Program-made: the position numbers and the translations under genes
Assembly (NCBI GenBank): GCA_964564035.1
Contig: CAZLZN010000024.1
Span: 1 to 22,878 of the forward strand
Source of the DNA: JAHIGH01 sp964564035
GTDB lineage: Bacteria; Patescibacteriota; Microgenomatia; Levybacterales; UBA12049
Reading direction: 5' to 3'
Length of the DNA stretch: 22,878 nucleotides
Shown here: piece by piece, positions 1 through 7,405 of the stretch
Position numbering within the stretch: the first letter of the stretch is position 1
Layout of the letters: each line of letters opens with the position of its first letter
The notes under the pieces: generated by a model
Told to the model about the DNA's origin: nothing
Databases searched by the model: none
The model's input: the letters and a program-made list of their open reading frames with translations, nothing else

Positions 1-56
1 GCTTAAGTCGTAACAAGGTATCCCTAGCCGAAGCTGGGGATGGATCACCTCCTTTC
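1..56 (+). rRNA. rrs: 16S rRNA, 3' end (partial)
   Basis: The window opens inside the last helix of 16S rRNA: AAGTCGTAACAAGGTA at the start, the helix-45 region, then GGATCACCTCCTTT, which contains the anti-Shine-Dalgarno CCTCC. The mature 3' end should fall at about 54-56. The terminal segment reads GGTATCC...AAGCTGGGGATGGATC rather than the GGTAGCC...GGCTGGATC of most bacteria, a variant I associate with Patescibacteria (family knowledge, not searched). No 23S, 5S or tRNA follows; the next gene is galU, 399 bases on. The anti-SD core is intact, although many genes here lack an SD. Confidence 0.95.
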
Positions 57-252
57 TTTTTATAACTTAAAATGTGAAGCTTTAAATCTAAAACATTCGT
101 TTTAGGTCTTCAGTATTCAGTTAATCGTTATATGGAGAGGGGAAGACACCTAACCTCCTGTTTCAGTTTAACTGCAATAGGAAATTTCTTATTTTGATTA
201 TTGTTTCAATACAATATCGGGATTTGAAGTTTTGGAACAAAGTGTAAGACAA

Positions 253-325
253 CAGGTTGAGTGAATAGTACCTGATAAATTTCGCAACCCGCAAGGGGGA
301 TACTTAGAAATTTATAAAACTATTC
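253..325 (+). ncRNA. Candidate structured RNA with H-type pseudoknot
   Basis: Stem 1 pairs CAGGT (253-257) with ACCTG (270-274). Its loop contains GAATAGT (263-269), which is exactly complementary to ACTATTC (319-325), giving a seven-pair second stem directly abutting stem 1 with a five-base first loop. The long third loop holds a perfect nine-pair hairpin, ATAAATTTC (275-283) with GAAATTTAT (307-315), capped by CCC-GCAA-GGG (288-297), a GNRA tetraloop. The alternative is one long imperfect hairpin 263-325 without stem 1. I do not recognise a known RNA class (not RNase P, tmRNA or SRP RNA by their conserved cores). The pairings are seen; function is unknown. Confidence 0.35.
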
Positions 326-329
326 TCGC

Positions 330-359
330 CCCTCGCCCAAAGCGCAAGCGAAGGCGGGG
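330..359 (+). terminator. GC-rich bulged hairpin, possible 16S terminator
   Basis: CCC (330-332) and CGCC (334-337) pair with GGCG (353-356) and GGG (357-359) around a bulged T; the 15-base loop contains a further GCGCAAGC element. Only ATTT follows, so the U-tract is weak. It could stop 16S transcription before galU, or be a palindromic repeat fragment. Confidence 0.3.
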
Positions 360-394
360 ATTTCCTACCACATTTTGGTTGTTAAAAATAATAT

Positions 395-423
395 TTTAAG
401 CTTTCTTCGTTATTATGTATAAT
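395..423 (+). promoter_or_regulatory. Probable galU promoter
   Basis: A perfect -10 box TATAAT at 418-423, with TG immediately upstream, lies 17 bases after a weak -35 (TTTAAG, 395-400). Transcription would start near 430, giving a leader of ~25 bases. The only SD-like motif (GGAG, 433-436) is too far from the ATG at 455 to be typical. Confidence 0.5.
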
Positions 424-454
424 AAATTGGGCGGAGAGAGCTTTTTTACTATAT

Positions 455-1339
455 ATGAATAAAAAAATCAGAAAAGCGGTAATTCCGGCGGCAGGCTTCG
501 GAACCAGGTTTCTACCTCAAACCAAAGCCATGCCCAAAGAAATGCTTCCGATCGTCGATAAGCCGGTAATACAATACGTTGTTGAAGAAGCAGTTTCATC
601 CGGCATCAAAGATATAATTATCGTAACCGGAGCTCTCAAAAGGGCAATAGAAGATCATTTTGATATCCCGAATGCCGACCTGATCAAAAACCTCGAAGCC
701 GGCAACAAACAAAAACTTCTCGAAGAAGTCCGCAATATCTCGGAACTGGCCAATTTCATTTACATTCGTCAAAAAGGCATGTATGGCAACGGAACCCCTG
801 TTTTGTCAGCACGTCCCGTTATAGACAATGAATTTTTCGCCGTACTATGGGGAGATGAATTTATCCACAGTAATCCCCCGAGATTATCTCAAATGATGAA
901 AGTATACGAAAAATACGGCTGCGCGGTCATCTCGGCAGTAAGAATTGAAAGAAACGAAGACCTGAAAAGATACGGCATAGCAGACATTGAAAGAGTTGAA
1001 GGAAATGTATTCAAAATTAAAAAAATCGTTGAAAAACCCGATCCCAAAAACGCTCCGTCCAATCTCGCGACACACGGCGCATATATTCTTCCGCCCGAAA
1101 TTTTTGAAATACTCGAAAAGCAAAAACCCGGAGTCGGCGGTGAGATTTATTTACCTGAAGCAATTGACGCGCTTATTCACACAGGTTACCCTGTATACGC
1201 TTGCGAGATAGAAAACGGCGCTTATTATGACACAGGAAACAAACTTGAGTATCTTAAAACAGTCGTTGAACTTGCCCTCGAACACCCAGACATTAGCGGC
1301 GAATTTCGCGATTACCTCAGAAATCTAAAACTTGTATAA
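455..1339 (+). CDS. galU: UTP--glucose-1-phosphate uridylyltransferase
   Basis: GalU makes UDP-glucose and pyrophosphate from UTP and glucose-1-phosphate in the cytoplasm, feeding cell-surface glycan synthesis. The 294-residue protein has the usual family length. The nucleotide-binding signature AAGFGTRFLPQTKAMPKEMLP covers residues ~12-32. WGDE (canonically a GDD-type metal-binding segment) is near 130, an EKP motif near 192, and a GGEIYLPEAI motif (family GGEIQLTDAI) near 229. The ATG is placed so that the protein begins just before KAVIPAAG, as in relatives; no good SD is present. A lipid phosphatase gene follows after 7 bases on the same strand and could share its transcript. Related RfbA/GlmU-type nucleotidyltransferases fit less well. 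Confidence 0.93.
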   Translation: MNKKIRKAVIPAAGFGTRFLPQTKAMPKEMLPIVDKPVIQYVVEEAVSSGIKDIIIVTGALKRAIEDHFDIPNADLIKNLEAGNKQKLLEEVRNISELANFIYIRQKGMYGNGTPVLSARPVIDNEFFAVLWGDEFIHSNPPRLSQMMKVYEKYGCAVISAVRIERNEDLKRYGIADIERVEGNVFKIKKIVEKPDPKNAPSNLATHGAYILPPEIFEILEKQKPGVGGEIYLPEAIDALIHTGYPVYACEIENGAYYDTGNKLEYLKTVVELALEHPDISGEFRDYLRNLKLV

Positions 1340-1346
1340 TAATTAA

Positions 1347-2018
1347 ATGCTCCGACGTACTTATCTGTTCTCAGCCGGTCTAATTCTTTTTCTGTTATTC
1401 GTCATTTTCTCGTTTTTAGTCCATAAAGATGTTTTTATAAATTTTGACTTTGACACAACTGTTCGCCTTCAGGATAATATTCCGCCCCGCGTTGATAATT
1501 TATTCTCTCTGTTCAGCGATTTAGGCAGTTTTGAAGTAACTCTGATTTTACTGGTTATAACCCTGCTGATCTCCCGAAAAATAATTGCCGGAGGAATTGC
1601 ACTCGGACTTTTTGCAATATTTCACATAATTGAATTGTTCGGGAAAATATATGTACACCACCCGCCTCCCCCCTTTTTTCTTTTAAAAACAAAAAGCATT
1701 ATTGAATTTCCGCAGTTTCATGTACAGGCCGCGAACGCTTACCCGTCAGGTCACTCCGGCAGGACGGTCTTTTTATCCCTGATTTTACTTATCTTTATAT
1801 GGCAGACGACAATGCTTCACAAAAACATAAAAATCCTGCTGACCCTAATCATTTTAACTATCGTCCTTACCATGCTTGTTTCGAGGCCATATTTGGGCGA
1901 ACATTGGACGACAGACGTAATTGGAGGAGCTATTCTGGGCGCATCCCTGGGACTTATCGGTTCAACCCTGTTTATCAAAAAAACTAAACCTTCAAAATCA
2001 GTTCATCTTAAAAGTTAA
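1347..2018 (+). CDS. PAP2-family membrane phosphatase
   Basis: A 223-residue, multi-TM protein of the type 2 phosphatidic acid phosphatase superfamily, which removes phosphate from lipid phosphates such as undecaprenyl-diphosphate or phosphatidate at the outer membrane face. Motif 2 is PSGH at residues 133-136. Motif 3 is intact as SRPYLGEHWTTD (S179, R180, nucleophile H186, D190). Motif 1 (K-x6-RP) is recognisable at K100 but reads KIYVHHPPP, so the usual arginine is a proline. Hydrophobic segments lie at about 7-25, 62-77, 80-98, 140-156, 162-178 and 191-210. It starts 7 bases after galU. Its 3' end overlaps the convergent gene at 1998-2018. The substrate cannot be told from sequence. Confidence 0.85.
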   Translation: MLRRTYLFSAGLILFLLFVIFSFLVHKDVFINFDFDTTVRLQDNIPPRVDNLFSLFSDLGSFEVTLILLVITLLISRKIIAGGIALGLFAIFHIIELFGKIYVHHPPPPFFLLKTKSIIEFPQFHVQAANAYPSGHSGRTVFLSLILLIFIWQTTMLHKNIKILLTLIILTIVLTMLVSRPYLGEHWTTDVIGGAILGASLGLIGSTLFIKKTKPSKSVHLKS

Positions 2019-2831
2019 GACCATGCGGTCGAGGAGAGTTTTTCCGCTTTCACCTGTTGAGAGTATAAAAACCGTATCATTTGCATAAATATATACGCCT
2101 GTCTCCGCTTCTATATTTTCGTCAGGAGGATCATCTGTTGTCCGGAAATAAAATGCCCTATTCCCTCCGATTTGTTTTTTTTCAACTACCGTAAACAAAC
2201 GCGGATCTATCGTCTCGCTTGACATTTTTTGAGTTGAATTCTCCTCCAATGAATACAGTTTTTCAAAATCTTGTCCAATTAGCTTACCGATTTGCGAGGG
2301 ATAAACAAGTAACTGCATATCGGGATAATTAGCGGGATCATTATTATTCGGACTTATAAAATTCACCTGAGACACGCCAAGCCCGTAAGAATTCTCCTCT
2401 GCTTTATAATCCGCGGGATAATCTATAGAATAGCCGAGATCGGTGTTAGTATATGTCGACCTGCCCCTGTCAAATGCTTCGCTAAGCTCATCGCGCGCAT
2501 CCGCGTCCTGCCCGCTTTCGGAATTCATCCCGTCATCACTTGGCATCTGCGTAGGAGTCGCTGGGCCCGGAGTAACCTGCACAAGTGTAATTTTTGGGAT
2601 CGGCAGACTCTCCGCGACCTTCATTACAACAGGATTATCAAGAGGCGTATTTTTTATATTATTCTTACCTGGATTTGTTATTTGATTGATGGAAATTATT
2701 ACCGATGCGCCCCATGCCAAAATTGGAACCAGGATAACTACAGCCAAAAAAATAATTACAAATTTTTTTTTGCTCTTTTTTTTAGCAGATTGAATTACGT
2801 TACTCCCATTATTATTAAACTCTTCATTCAT
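1998..2831 (-). CDS. Membrane-anchored extracytoplasmic protein, PsbP-like fold suspected
   Basis: 277 residues: a short charged N-terminus with KKKSKKK (18-23), one membrane segment (~24-47), a low-complexity linker rich in Pro, Asp and Ser to ~120, then a globular domain. That domain begins YTNTDLGYSIDYPADY, the usual opening of PsbP/DUF1795-like domains in many bacterial lipoproteins and anchored proteins, and ends with a hydrophobic strand plus LLDRMVLTFKMN. Orientation should be N-in, with the domain outside the cell. It is divergent from the next gene (103 bases between starts) and convergent with the PAP2 gene. No enzyme motif is visible. The fold is a pattern impression; the function is unknown. 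Confidence 0.7.
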   Translation of the reverse strand: MNEEFNNNGSNVIQSAKKKSKKKFVIIFLAVVILVPILAWGASVIISINQITNPGKNNIKNTPLDNPVVMKVAESLPIPKITLVQVTPGPATPTQMPSDDGMNSESGQDADARDELSEAFDRGRSTYTNTDLGYSIDYPADYKAEENSYGLGVSQVNFISPNNNDPANYPDMQLLVYPSQIGKLIGQDFEKLYSLEENSTQKMSSETIDPRLFTVVEKKQIGGNRAFYFRTTDDPPDENIEAETGVYIYANDTVFILSTGESGKTLLDRMVLTFKMN

Positions 2832-2882
2832 ACCGCACTTGTCATATTATCATACAACACTGTATATTAAATAGTAATACAC

Positions 2883-2911
2883 TTGACATTGCATACTACA
2901 TTTGATTCAAT
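2883..2911 (+). promoter_or_regulatory. Promoter of the Lys-rich anchored protein gene
   Basis: A perfect -35 TTGACA (2883-2888), 17 bases, then TTCAAT (2906-2911, four of six matches to TATAAT). Expected start is near 2918, ~17 bases before the ATG at 2935. No SD is seen. Confidence 0.45.
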
Positions 2912-2934
2912 AAATTAAGCATAGAATAAAGAAA

Positions 2935-4341
2935 ATGAAAACTGCCCTCAAAAAAAAATCACCATCAAAAAAAACGGCGGTTAAAAAAGTTGCTCCAAAA
3001 AAAACTGCTTCCAAAAATTCTCCAAAAAAACGGAAATTATTAAAAGGCGGAGCCATGAACGGTGCACTTTACGCGATCGCTATCCTGGCTATTGTAGCCT
3101 TATTTGCCGGAGTTTTGTCCGGAGGTATATTACCTGACATCTTCAAGCTCAGAACACCACCGCCGCCGCAAGAACCTTATGCCTGTTGCGATACCGGCAG
3201 CGGCCCTGCTTGCCAGCCCATTCTCGACAAACAAATTACCTTCAACGGAGAAACCTATGCGCTCCTTAAGTCCAAAATATACCAGGGTGAGGCCTATCAC
3301 ATCGCGCCTGCAGAGCTGGACGGCAAGCACGGCTACAAAGAATCATTTACCGCCGATGGATACAAAATTTTCGTCAACACATCTGATCATTCGGCCAATT
3401 ATTCAATTCCCGGCTGTGAACAGGGCAAAGACTTGATCGGACTACAGGATCCGACCAAAAAATGGGGCGGATGCTTCGGAGTACCCGATGAACAATTGAT
3501 CTATGTATGCAAAGACACGCCTGAAGTATGTTCCAAACCCATAAACGAAGGAACTGTTCCTTTTGATGTTTATTATAGAGTAAAAGACGGTCCTGTCCCC
3601 TATGAAGTAGCAAATTATTGCCCCAAGCCCGATGCGGGCGGCGTAAGCGGTTCACCTCAGAGAGTTATTGGCCTACCGACTCCGAGCGGCGCGGCCAATC
3701 TCCAGCTTGAAACCTTTAAAGTCGAACAGGAGAAAAAACAGAACAAATGGCTTGGAGCCTGGTGCAAACCAGCGAACTATTTTTATCCCGAAGAAAAAAC
3801 CCAAATACAATTTGACGTTAAACCTCAGGGTGAATTCGTATATACTCTCCCGCAGTACAAAACGGGCGGATGGAACTTCACAGCATATCCCGACGGAACA
3901 CTTGTTCATAACGGCAAAAATTACCCGTACATTTATTGGGAGGCCGCAATTCCGAATGAGCTGATTCAAAAACCTGAAGAAGGCTATGTCGTTGAATTCA
4001 ATAATATTGAAAGCCTATTGAACCGTATCCTGCCCGAAATCGGCCTCAACCAAAATGAAGCAGATGATTTTATCGAATACTGGACAAATCAACTTCCCGA
4101 AAAAAAATACTACTTCATAGGCATTATTCCCCAATCCAAAATCGACTCCCTGGCTCCCGTTTATATAAACCCGCGGCCTGACAGTGTTCTCCGCGTATCA
4201 CTTTATTTTGAACCTCTGTCTGAAAAAATTAAAGTCAAGTCTCCTCAGCTAAAAAGCTTTGAAAGAGAGGGGTATTCAATGATCGAATGGGGAGGAATAT
4301 TTGATACTCAAAAACACCCCGGATTCTCCTGCTTCATGTAG
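2935..4341 (+). CDS. Anchored surface protein with Lys-rich N-terminus and ten cysteines
   Basis: A 468-residue protein of unknown function. Residues 1-37 form a Lys/Pro/Ala/Ser-rich basic tail (about 40% Lys, KKTA/KKVAPKKTASK repeats), resembling histone-H1-like or nucleic-acid-binding tails. One membrane segment follows (~43-65), then a TPPPPQEP linker and a large extracytoplasmic part. Ten cysteines (84, 85, 93, 161, 180, 192, 199, 229, 277, 466) all lie outside, suggesting disulfides. A C-terminal region from ~310 (GGWNFTAYPDGTL, NGKNYPYIYWEA, then GLNQNEADDFIEYW) has the look of a recurring uncharacterised bacterial surface domain; that resemblance is from memory. It has its own promoter and converges on the receiver-domain gene 14 bases away. 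Confidence 0.75.
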   Translation: MKTALKKKSPSKKTAVKKVAPKKTASKNSPKKRKLLKGGAMNGALYAIAILAIVALFAGVLSGGILPDIFKLRTPPPPQEPYACCDTGSGPACQPILDKQITFNGETYALLKSKIYQGEAYHIAPAELDGKHGYKESFTADGYKIFVNTSDHSANYSIPGCEQGKDLIGLQDPTKKWGGCFGVPDEQLIYVCKDTPEVCSKPINEGTVPFDVYYRVKDGPVPYEVANYCPKPDAGGVSGSPQRVIGLPTPSGAANLQLETFKVEQEKKQNKWLGAWCKPANYFYPEEKTQIQFDVKPQGEFVYTLPQYKTGGWNFTAYPDGTLVHNGKNYPYIYWEAAIPNELIQKPEEGYVVEFNNIESLLNRILPEIGLNQNEADDFIEYWTNQLPEKKYYFIGIIPQSKIDSLAPVYINPRPDSVLRVSLYFEPLSEKIKVKSPQLKSFEREGYSMIEWGGIFDTQKHPGFSCFM

Positions 4342-4355
4342 TGGATTTTTAGATA

Positions 4356-4742
4356 TCAATTAACAGGCTGTACCCATCCTATTTTAGTAATTTTAGCTAC
4401 AATATCATCAAGGGTTACATCAGGTTTTATCATATAATCGGACGGCTTATTTTTTTTAATCGCTGACAATAACTCCTCATTAGGATTCAAGTTAGTAAGT
4501 ATAATAATCGGTATACCCGCGATAGTCTCCAGCCTCCTGATCTCATTCATTACCTGTATGCCGTTCATCTTGGGAAGCAGTAGATCAATCATAACCAAAT
4601 CAAAATTACCTTGCTTCAATTCAATAATACCGGCTTCACCGTCACCCGCCAAAACTATATTAAAGCCTGCATTAGTCAGCTTATGCTGTAGTATTCCGGC
4701 ATACGACTCATTATCTTCAATAATTAATATTTTTTTGATCAT
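4356..4742 (-). CDS. Stand-alone response regulator receiver domain (CheY-like)
   Basis: 128 residues, only a receiver domain. The acidic pocket is E9/D10, the phospho-acceptor is D53 (MIDLLLPKMNG), T83 is in ILTN, and K106 is in DYMIKPD, so all switch residues are present. There is no DNA-binding output domain, so it should signal by protein contact or phosphotransfer; no histidine kinase lies in the window. Unlike most genes here it has a textbook leader: TTGAAT-N17-TATCTT and an AGGAG SD six bases before the ATG. It is divergent from the SUF operon, with 129 bases between the two starts. Confidence 0.88.
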   Translation of the reverse strand: MIKKILIIEDNESYAGILQHKLTNAGFNIVLAGDGEAGIIELKQGNFDLVMIDLLLPKMNGIQVMNEIRRLETIAGIPIIILTNLNPNEELLSAIKKNKPSDYMIKPDVTLDDIVAKITKIGWVQPVN

Positions 4743-4748
4743 TTTAGT

Positions 4749-4789
4749 CTCCTATATTAAAAGATACATCAATTATGTTTCATATTCAA
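4749..4789 (-). promoter_or_regulatory. Promoter and SD of the receiver-domain gene
   Basis: On the minus strand: -35 TTGAAT (4784-4789), 17 bases, -10 TATCTT (4761-4766), then AGGAG (4749-4753) six bases before the ATG. It is one of the few clear SD sites in the window. Confidence 0.5.
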
Positions 4790-4790
4790 G

Positions 4791-4862
4791 TTGCAATACT
4801 AAAATCTAAAAAATTATAATACCGGCACTTATATTGACTTTGGACAGCCTTAAATGTAAACT
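4791..4862 (+). promoter_or_regulatory. Two candidate promoters for the SUF operon
   Basis: Upstream candidate: TTGCAA (4791-4796), ~18 bases, perfect TATAAT ending at about 4820. Downstream candidate: TTGACT (4834-4839), 17 bases, TAAACT (4857-4862) preceded by TG. The second would begin transcription at about 4869, only ~3 bases before the ATG at 4872, giving a leaderless mRNA. That fits the lack of any SD before this start. Confidence 0.45.
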
Positions 4863-4871
4863 AACACTTAT

Positions 4872-5171
4872 ATGGTATTAGAAAATAATCTTACCGACAA
4901 AAATAAATCATATGTACTTAGTGCCGACTCAAATCTATTCACGGTTAGTCAGGAGAGCCCCCGGGCAGCACAATTATTATCAGAATATGGGCTGCATTGC
5001 ATTAGCTGTTTCTTCAGCGAATTTGACACTTTAGAAAACGGGGCCAAGATTCACGGTATGTCCGATTACGAAATGAATTCAATGATAAACGAAATAAACG
5101 AAGTACTGCAAAAAGAATTTATTGAATCCAAAGACTTTAAACATGATATGCAAACACATGCTCAAAAATAA
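4872..5171 (+). CDS. DUF1858-like small CxxC protein heading the SUF operon
   Basis: 99 residues. The core (~15-80) resembles the DUF1858/hybrid-cluster-associated small domain: a beta-like start (TVSQESPRAAQLLSEYGLHC), the pair C43-x2-C46 in GLHCISC, then TLENGAKIHGMSDYEMNSMINEIN, which matches the usual TLEEAAKxHGxD pattern. Such proteins are thought to hold a redox-active or metal/sulfur-binding cysteine pair; a precise biochemical role is not established to my knowledge. It lies 10 bases before sufC on the same strand and appears to be the first gene of the SUF operon, so a role in sulfur transfer, redox control or cluster sensing is reasonable but inferred. The C-terminal ~20 residues are charged and probably disordered. 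Confidence 0.72.
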   Translation: MVLENNLTDKNKSYVLSADSNLFTVSQESPRAAQLLSEYGLHCISCFFSEFDTLENGAKIHGMSDYEMNSMINEINEVLQKEFIESKDFKHDMQTHAQK

Positions 5172-5181
5172 AAATTTATAA

Positions 5182-5940
5182 ATGAAACAGCTAATAATTC
5201 GCGATCTGCACGCGGGCATAAATAACGGAAAAGAAATTCTCAAAGGCGTTTCGCTGACAGTAAAACCCGGTGAAATACATGCCATAATGGGCCCCAACGG
5301 AGGCGGAAAATCAACTATGGCTCAAGTTATGATGGGTCACCCCGATTACAAAATAACTCACGGCACCATACTCCTCAACGGTACCGATATTACTCATATT
5401 TCACCCGATGAGCGTTCAAAAAAAGGCTTATTCCTGGGCTTTCAATACCCTGTCGAGGTTAGCGGCGTTAATTTTGCAAGTTTTATGCGCATGATACTAA
5501 AAGAAAAAAACCTGAACAACAAAAAATCAGAAAATATCAAATCACTCTCCCCGATTGCTTTTAGGACAATGCTTAACGAAAACGGTAAAAAACTTGCGTT
5601 CAACGATGATCTGTCCGGCAGGGCTCTAAATGAAGGTTTTTCAGGGGGAGAAAAGAAAAAAGCCGAAATTCTCCAATTATGCTTACTTAAGCCTGACTTT
5701 GCGGTTCTTGATGAACCCGATTCCGGACTTGACGTCGACGCGCTCAGATATATTTCTGAAGCAATTATGTCTCTCAATTACCCGCTCGGACTTATCCTGA
5801 TAACTCATTATCAAAGAATCCTGGAATATATCAAACCTCATTTCGTTCATATTATGGTGCAGGGCAAACTCGTCAAATCCGGCTCCGCAGCATTGGCCAG
5901 GGAGATTGAAAAAAAAGGCTACGAACAGTTTACCTTTTAA
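5182..5940 (+). CDS. sufC: Fe-S cluster assembly ATPase SufC
   Basis: 252 residues, the normal size for this ABC-type ATPase, which drives the SufBCD scaffold in the cytoplasm. Walker A is GPNGGGKST (37-45), Q-loop Q88 is in FQYPVE, the signature SGGEKKK is at 154-160, Walker B AVLDEPDSGLD starts at 174, and switch H209 is in LITHY. SGGEKKK with DEPDSGLDVDAL is typical of SufC rather than of transporter ATPases. There is no SD; it begins 10 bases after the CxxC gene and sits directly before sufB. Confidence 0.95.
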   Translation: MKQLIIRDLHAGINNGKEILKGVSLTVKPGEIHAIMGPNGGGKSTMAQVMMGHPDYKITHGTILLNGTDITHISPDERSKKGLFLGFQYPVEVSGVNFASFMRMILKEKNLNNKKSENIKSLSPIAFRTMLNENGKKLAFNDDLSGRALNEGFSGGEKKKAEILQLCLLKPDFAVLDEPDSGLDVDALRYISEAIMSLNYPLGLILITHYQRILEYIKPHFVHIMVQGKLVKSGSAALAREIEKKGYEQFTF

Positions 5941-6004
5941 ATTCGATCATTAAAAAATTTATTTTTCATTACGAATTTAAAAATTCAAATTAAAACTTAC
6001 TTTT

Positions 6005-7402
6005 ATGAACGCAAATACGATTATCAAAGACACATATAAATTGGGCTTTCACAAGCCGGAAAATTCGGTTTTCAAAACACCCAAAGGTCTGTCTGAAAAA
6101 ATCATTGAATCCATATCATATTTTAAAAAAGAACCTGCCTGGATGCTTGAATTCAGACTCAAGGCTTACAAGACATTCAGACACTTCGATATGCCTAATT
6201 GGGGCGCCGATCTGTCAGGCATAAACTTCGACGAACTCTACTACTACATAAATCCCTCCGAAAAAAAATTCAGGCGATGGGAAGATGTACCCGCCGACAT
6301 AAAAGACACTTATGACAAAATAGGTGTACCTGAGGCGGAAAAGAAATTTCTGGCAGGCGTTGGTGCTCAATATGACTCGGAAGTAATTTATCACAAACTT
6401 AAAAAAGAATGGGAAGATCTCGGGGTGATATTCGTCGACACAGACACTGCTGTAAAAAAATATCCTGATCTTCTGCGTCAGTATTTCGGCACAATTATCC
6501 CGCCTCAGGATAATAAATTCGCGGCACTCAACTCGGCAGTCTGGAGCGGAGGAAGCTTTGTATATATCCCTAAAAATGTGGAAGTCAAAATTCCACTCCA
6601 GGCATATTTTAGAATTAACGCCGCCAACATGGGGCAATTCGAACGGACATTAATAATTGCCGAAGAAGGAAGCAGTGTACATTATGTCGAAGGATGTACT
6701 GCGCCGATATATTCAACCGACTCCCTGCATTCGGCAGTCGTTGAAATTATCGTAAAAAAAGGCGCGAGAGTCAGATATACAACGATACAAAATTGGAGCA
6801 GTAACGTATACAACCTGGTTACAAAGCGTATGAAAATTGAGGAAGAAGGTATCGGCGAATGGATAGACGGCAATCTGGGATCAAAAGTCACGATGAAATA
6901 TCCGTCAGTTTACTTAACAGGCAAAGGAGCCCGAGGCGACGTTTTATCACTGGCTTTTGCAGGCAAAGGACAACATCAGGACGCAGGAGGCAAGGCCATG
7001 CATTTCGCGCCTCACACTTCAAGCACTATAACATCCAAATCTGTATGCATGGGAGGCGGAAGATCGAGCTACAGAGGCATGGTCAAAATAATTAACGGCG
7101 CCAGAGGCAGTAAATCATTTGTCAGATGTGATGCACTGCTTCTTGACGAAATCTCCCGCTCCGACACATATCCGGTGAATATCATCAATGAAAAAGATGT
7201 CTCAATGGGACATGAGGCAACAGTTTCAAAAATCGGAGCGCAGCAATTATTTTACCTGATGTCACGGGGGCTAAACGAATCACAAGCAACCTCCCTTATT
7301 GTCAATGGATTTATTGAACCTATCGTTCGCGAACTTCCTTTGGAATATGCTGTTGAATTAAACAGGCTGATAAACCTGTCAATGGAAGGAGCTGTAGGAT
7401 AA
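6005..7402 (+). CDS. sufB: Fe-S cluster scaffold SufB
   Basis: 465 residues, full length for SufB, the scaffold subunit that receives persulfide sulfur and builds the cluster with SufC and SufD. The N-terminal helical part (~1-160) is followed by the right-handed beta-helix core. Visible family landmarks are YVEGCTAP with C231, SFVRCDALLLDE with C375 (position of the essential E. coli Cys405), and GHEATVSKIG with H403/E404, followed by FYLMSRGLNESQATSLIVNGF near the C-terminus. The 64-base gap after sufC holds no clear promoter or terminator. sufD begins 3 bases after its stop, implying translational coupling. Confidence 0.95.
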   Translation: MNANTIIKDTYKLGFHKPENSVFKTPKGLSEKIIESISYFKKEPAWMLEFRLKAYKTFRHFDMPNWGADLSGINFDELYYYINPSEKKFRRWEDVPADIKDTYDKIGVPEAEKKFLAGVGAQYDSEVIYHKLKKEWEDLGVIFVDTDTAVKKYPDLLRQYFGTIIPPQDNKFAALNSAVWSGGSFVYIPKNVEVKIPLQAYFRINAANMGQFERTLIIAEEGSSVHYVEGCTAPIYSTDSLHSAVVEIIVKKGARVRYTTIQNWSSNVYNLVTKRMKIEEEGIGEWIDGNLGSKVTMKYPSVYLTGKGARGDVLSLAFAGKGQHQDAGGKAMHFAPHTSSTITSKSVCMGGGRSSYRGMVKIINGARGSKSFVRCDALLLDEISRSDTYPVNIINEKDVSMGHEATVSKIGAQQLFYLMSRGLNESQATSLIVNGFIEPIVRELPLEYAVELNRLINLSMEGAVG

Positions 7403-7405
7403 ATC

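Larger units (their letters stand above)
57..454 (+). other. Non-coding 16S trailer / galU upstream region
   Basis: About 400 bases without a credible protein, tRNA or 23S start. It is rich in possible folds. One hairpin pairs 118-124 with 168-174 (CAGTTAA/TTAACTG) and encloses GGAG/CTCC (134-137/155-158) and AGG/CCT (138-140/149-151). A pseudoknot-like element lies at 253-325, a GC-rich bulged hairpin at 330-359, and the likely galU promoter at 395-423. Some of this could be the 3' half of an rRNA-processing stem, but the 16S leader is outside the window so this cannot be tested here. Confidence 0.6.

Noticed and set aside
57..454. A 23S, 5S, tRNA, RNase P, tmRNA or SRP RNA gene downstream of 16S.
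   Set aside because: None of the conserved core sequences of these RNAs, nor a T-arm-like GGTTCGAATCC, could be found.
5941..6004. Promoter or terminator between sufC and sufB.
   Set aside because: Only AT-rich sequence with a weak ATTCG/CGAAT pair; no hairpin with a T-run and no spaced -35/-10 pair.
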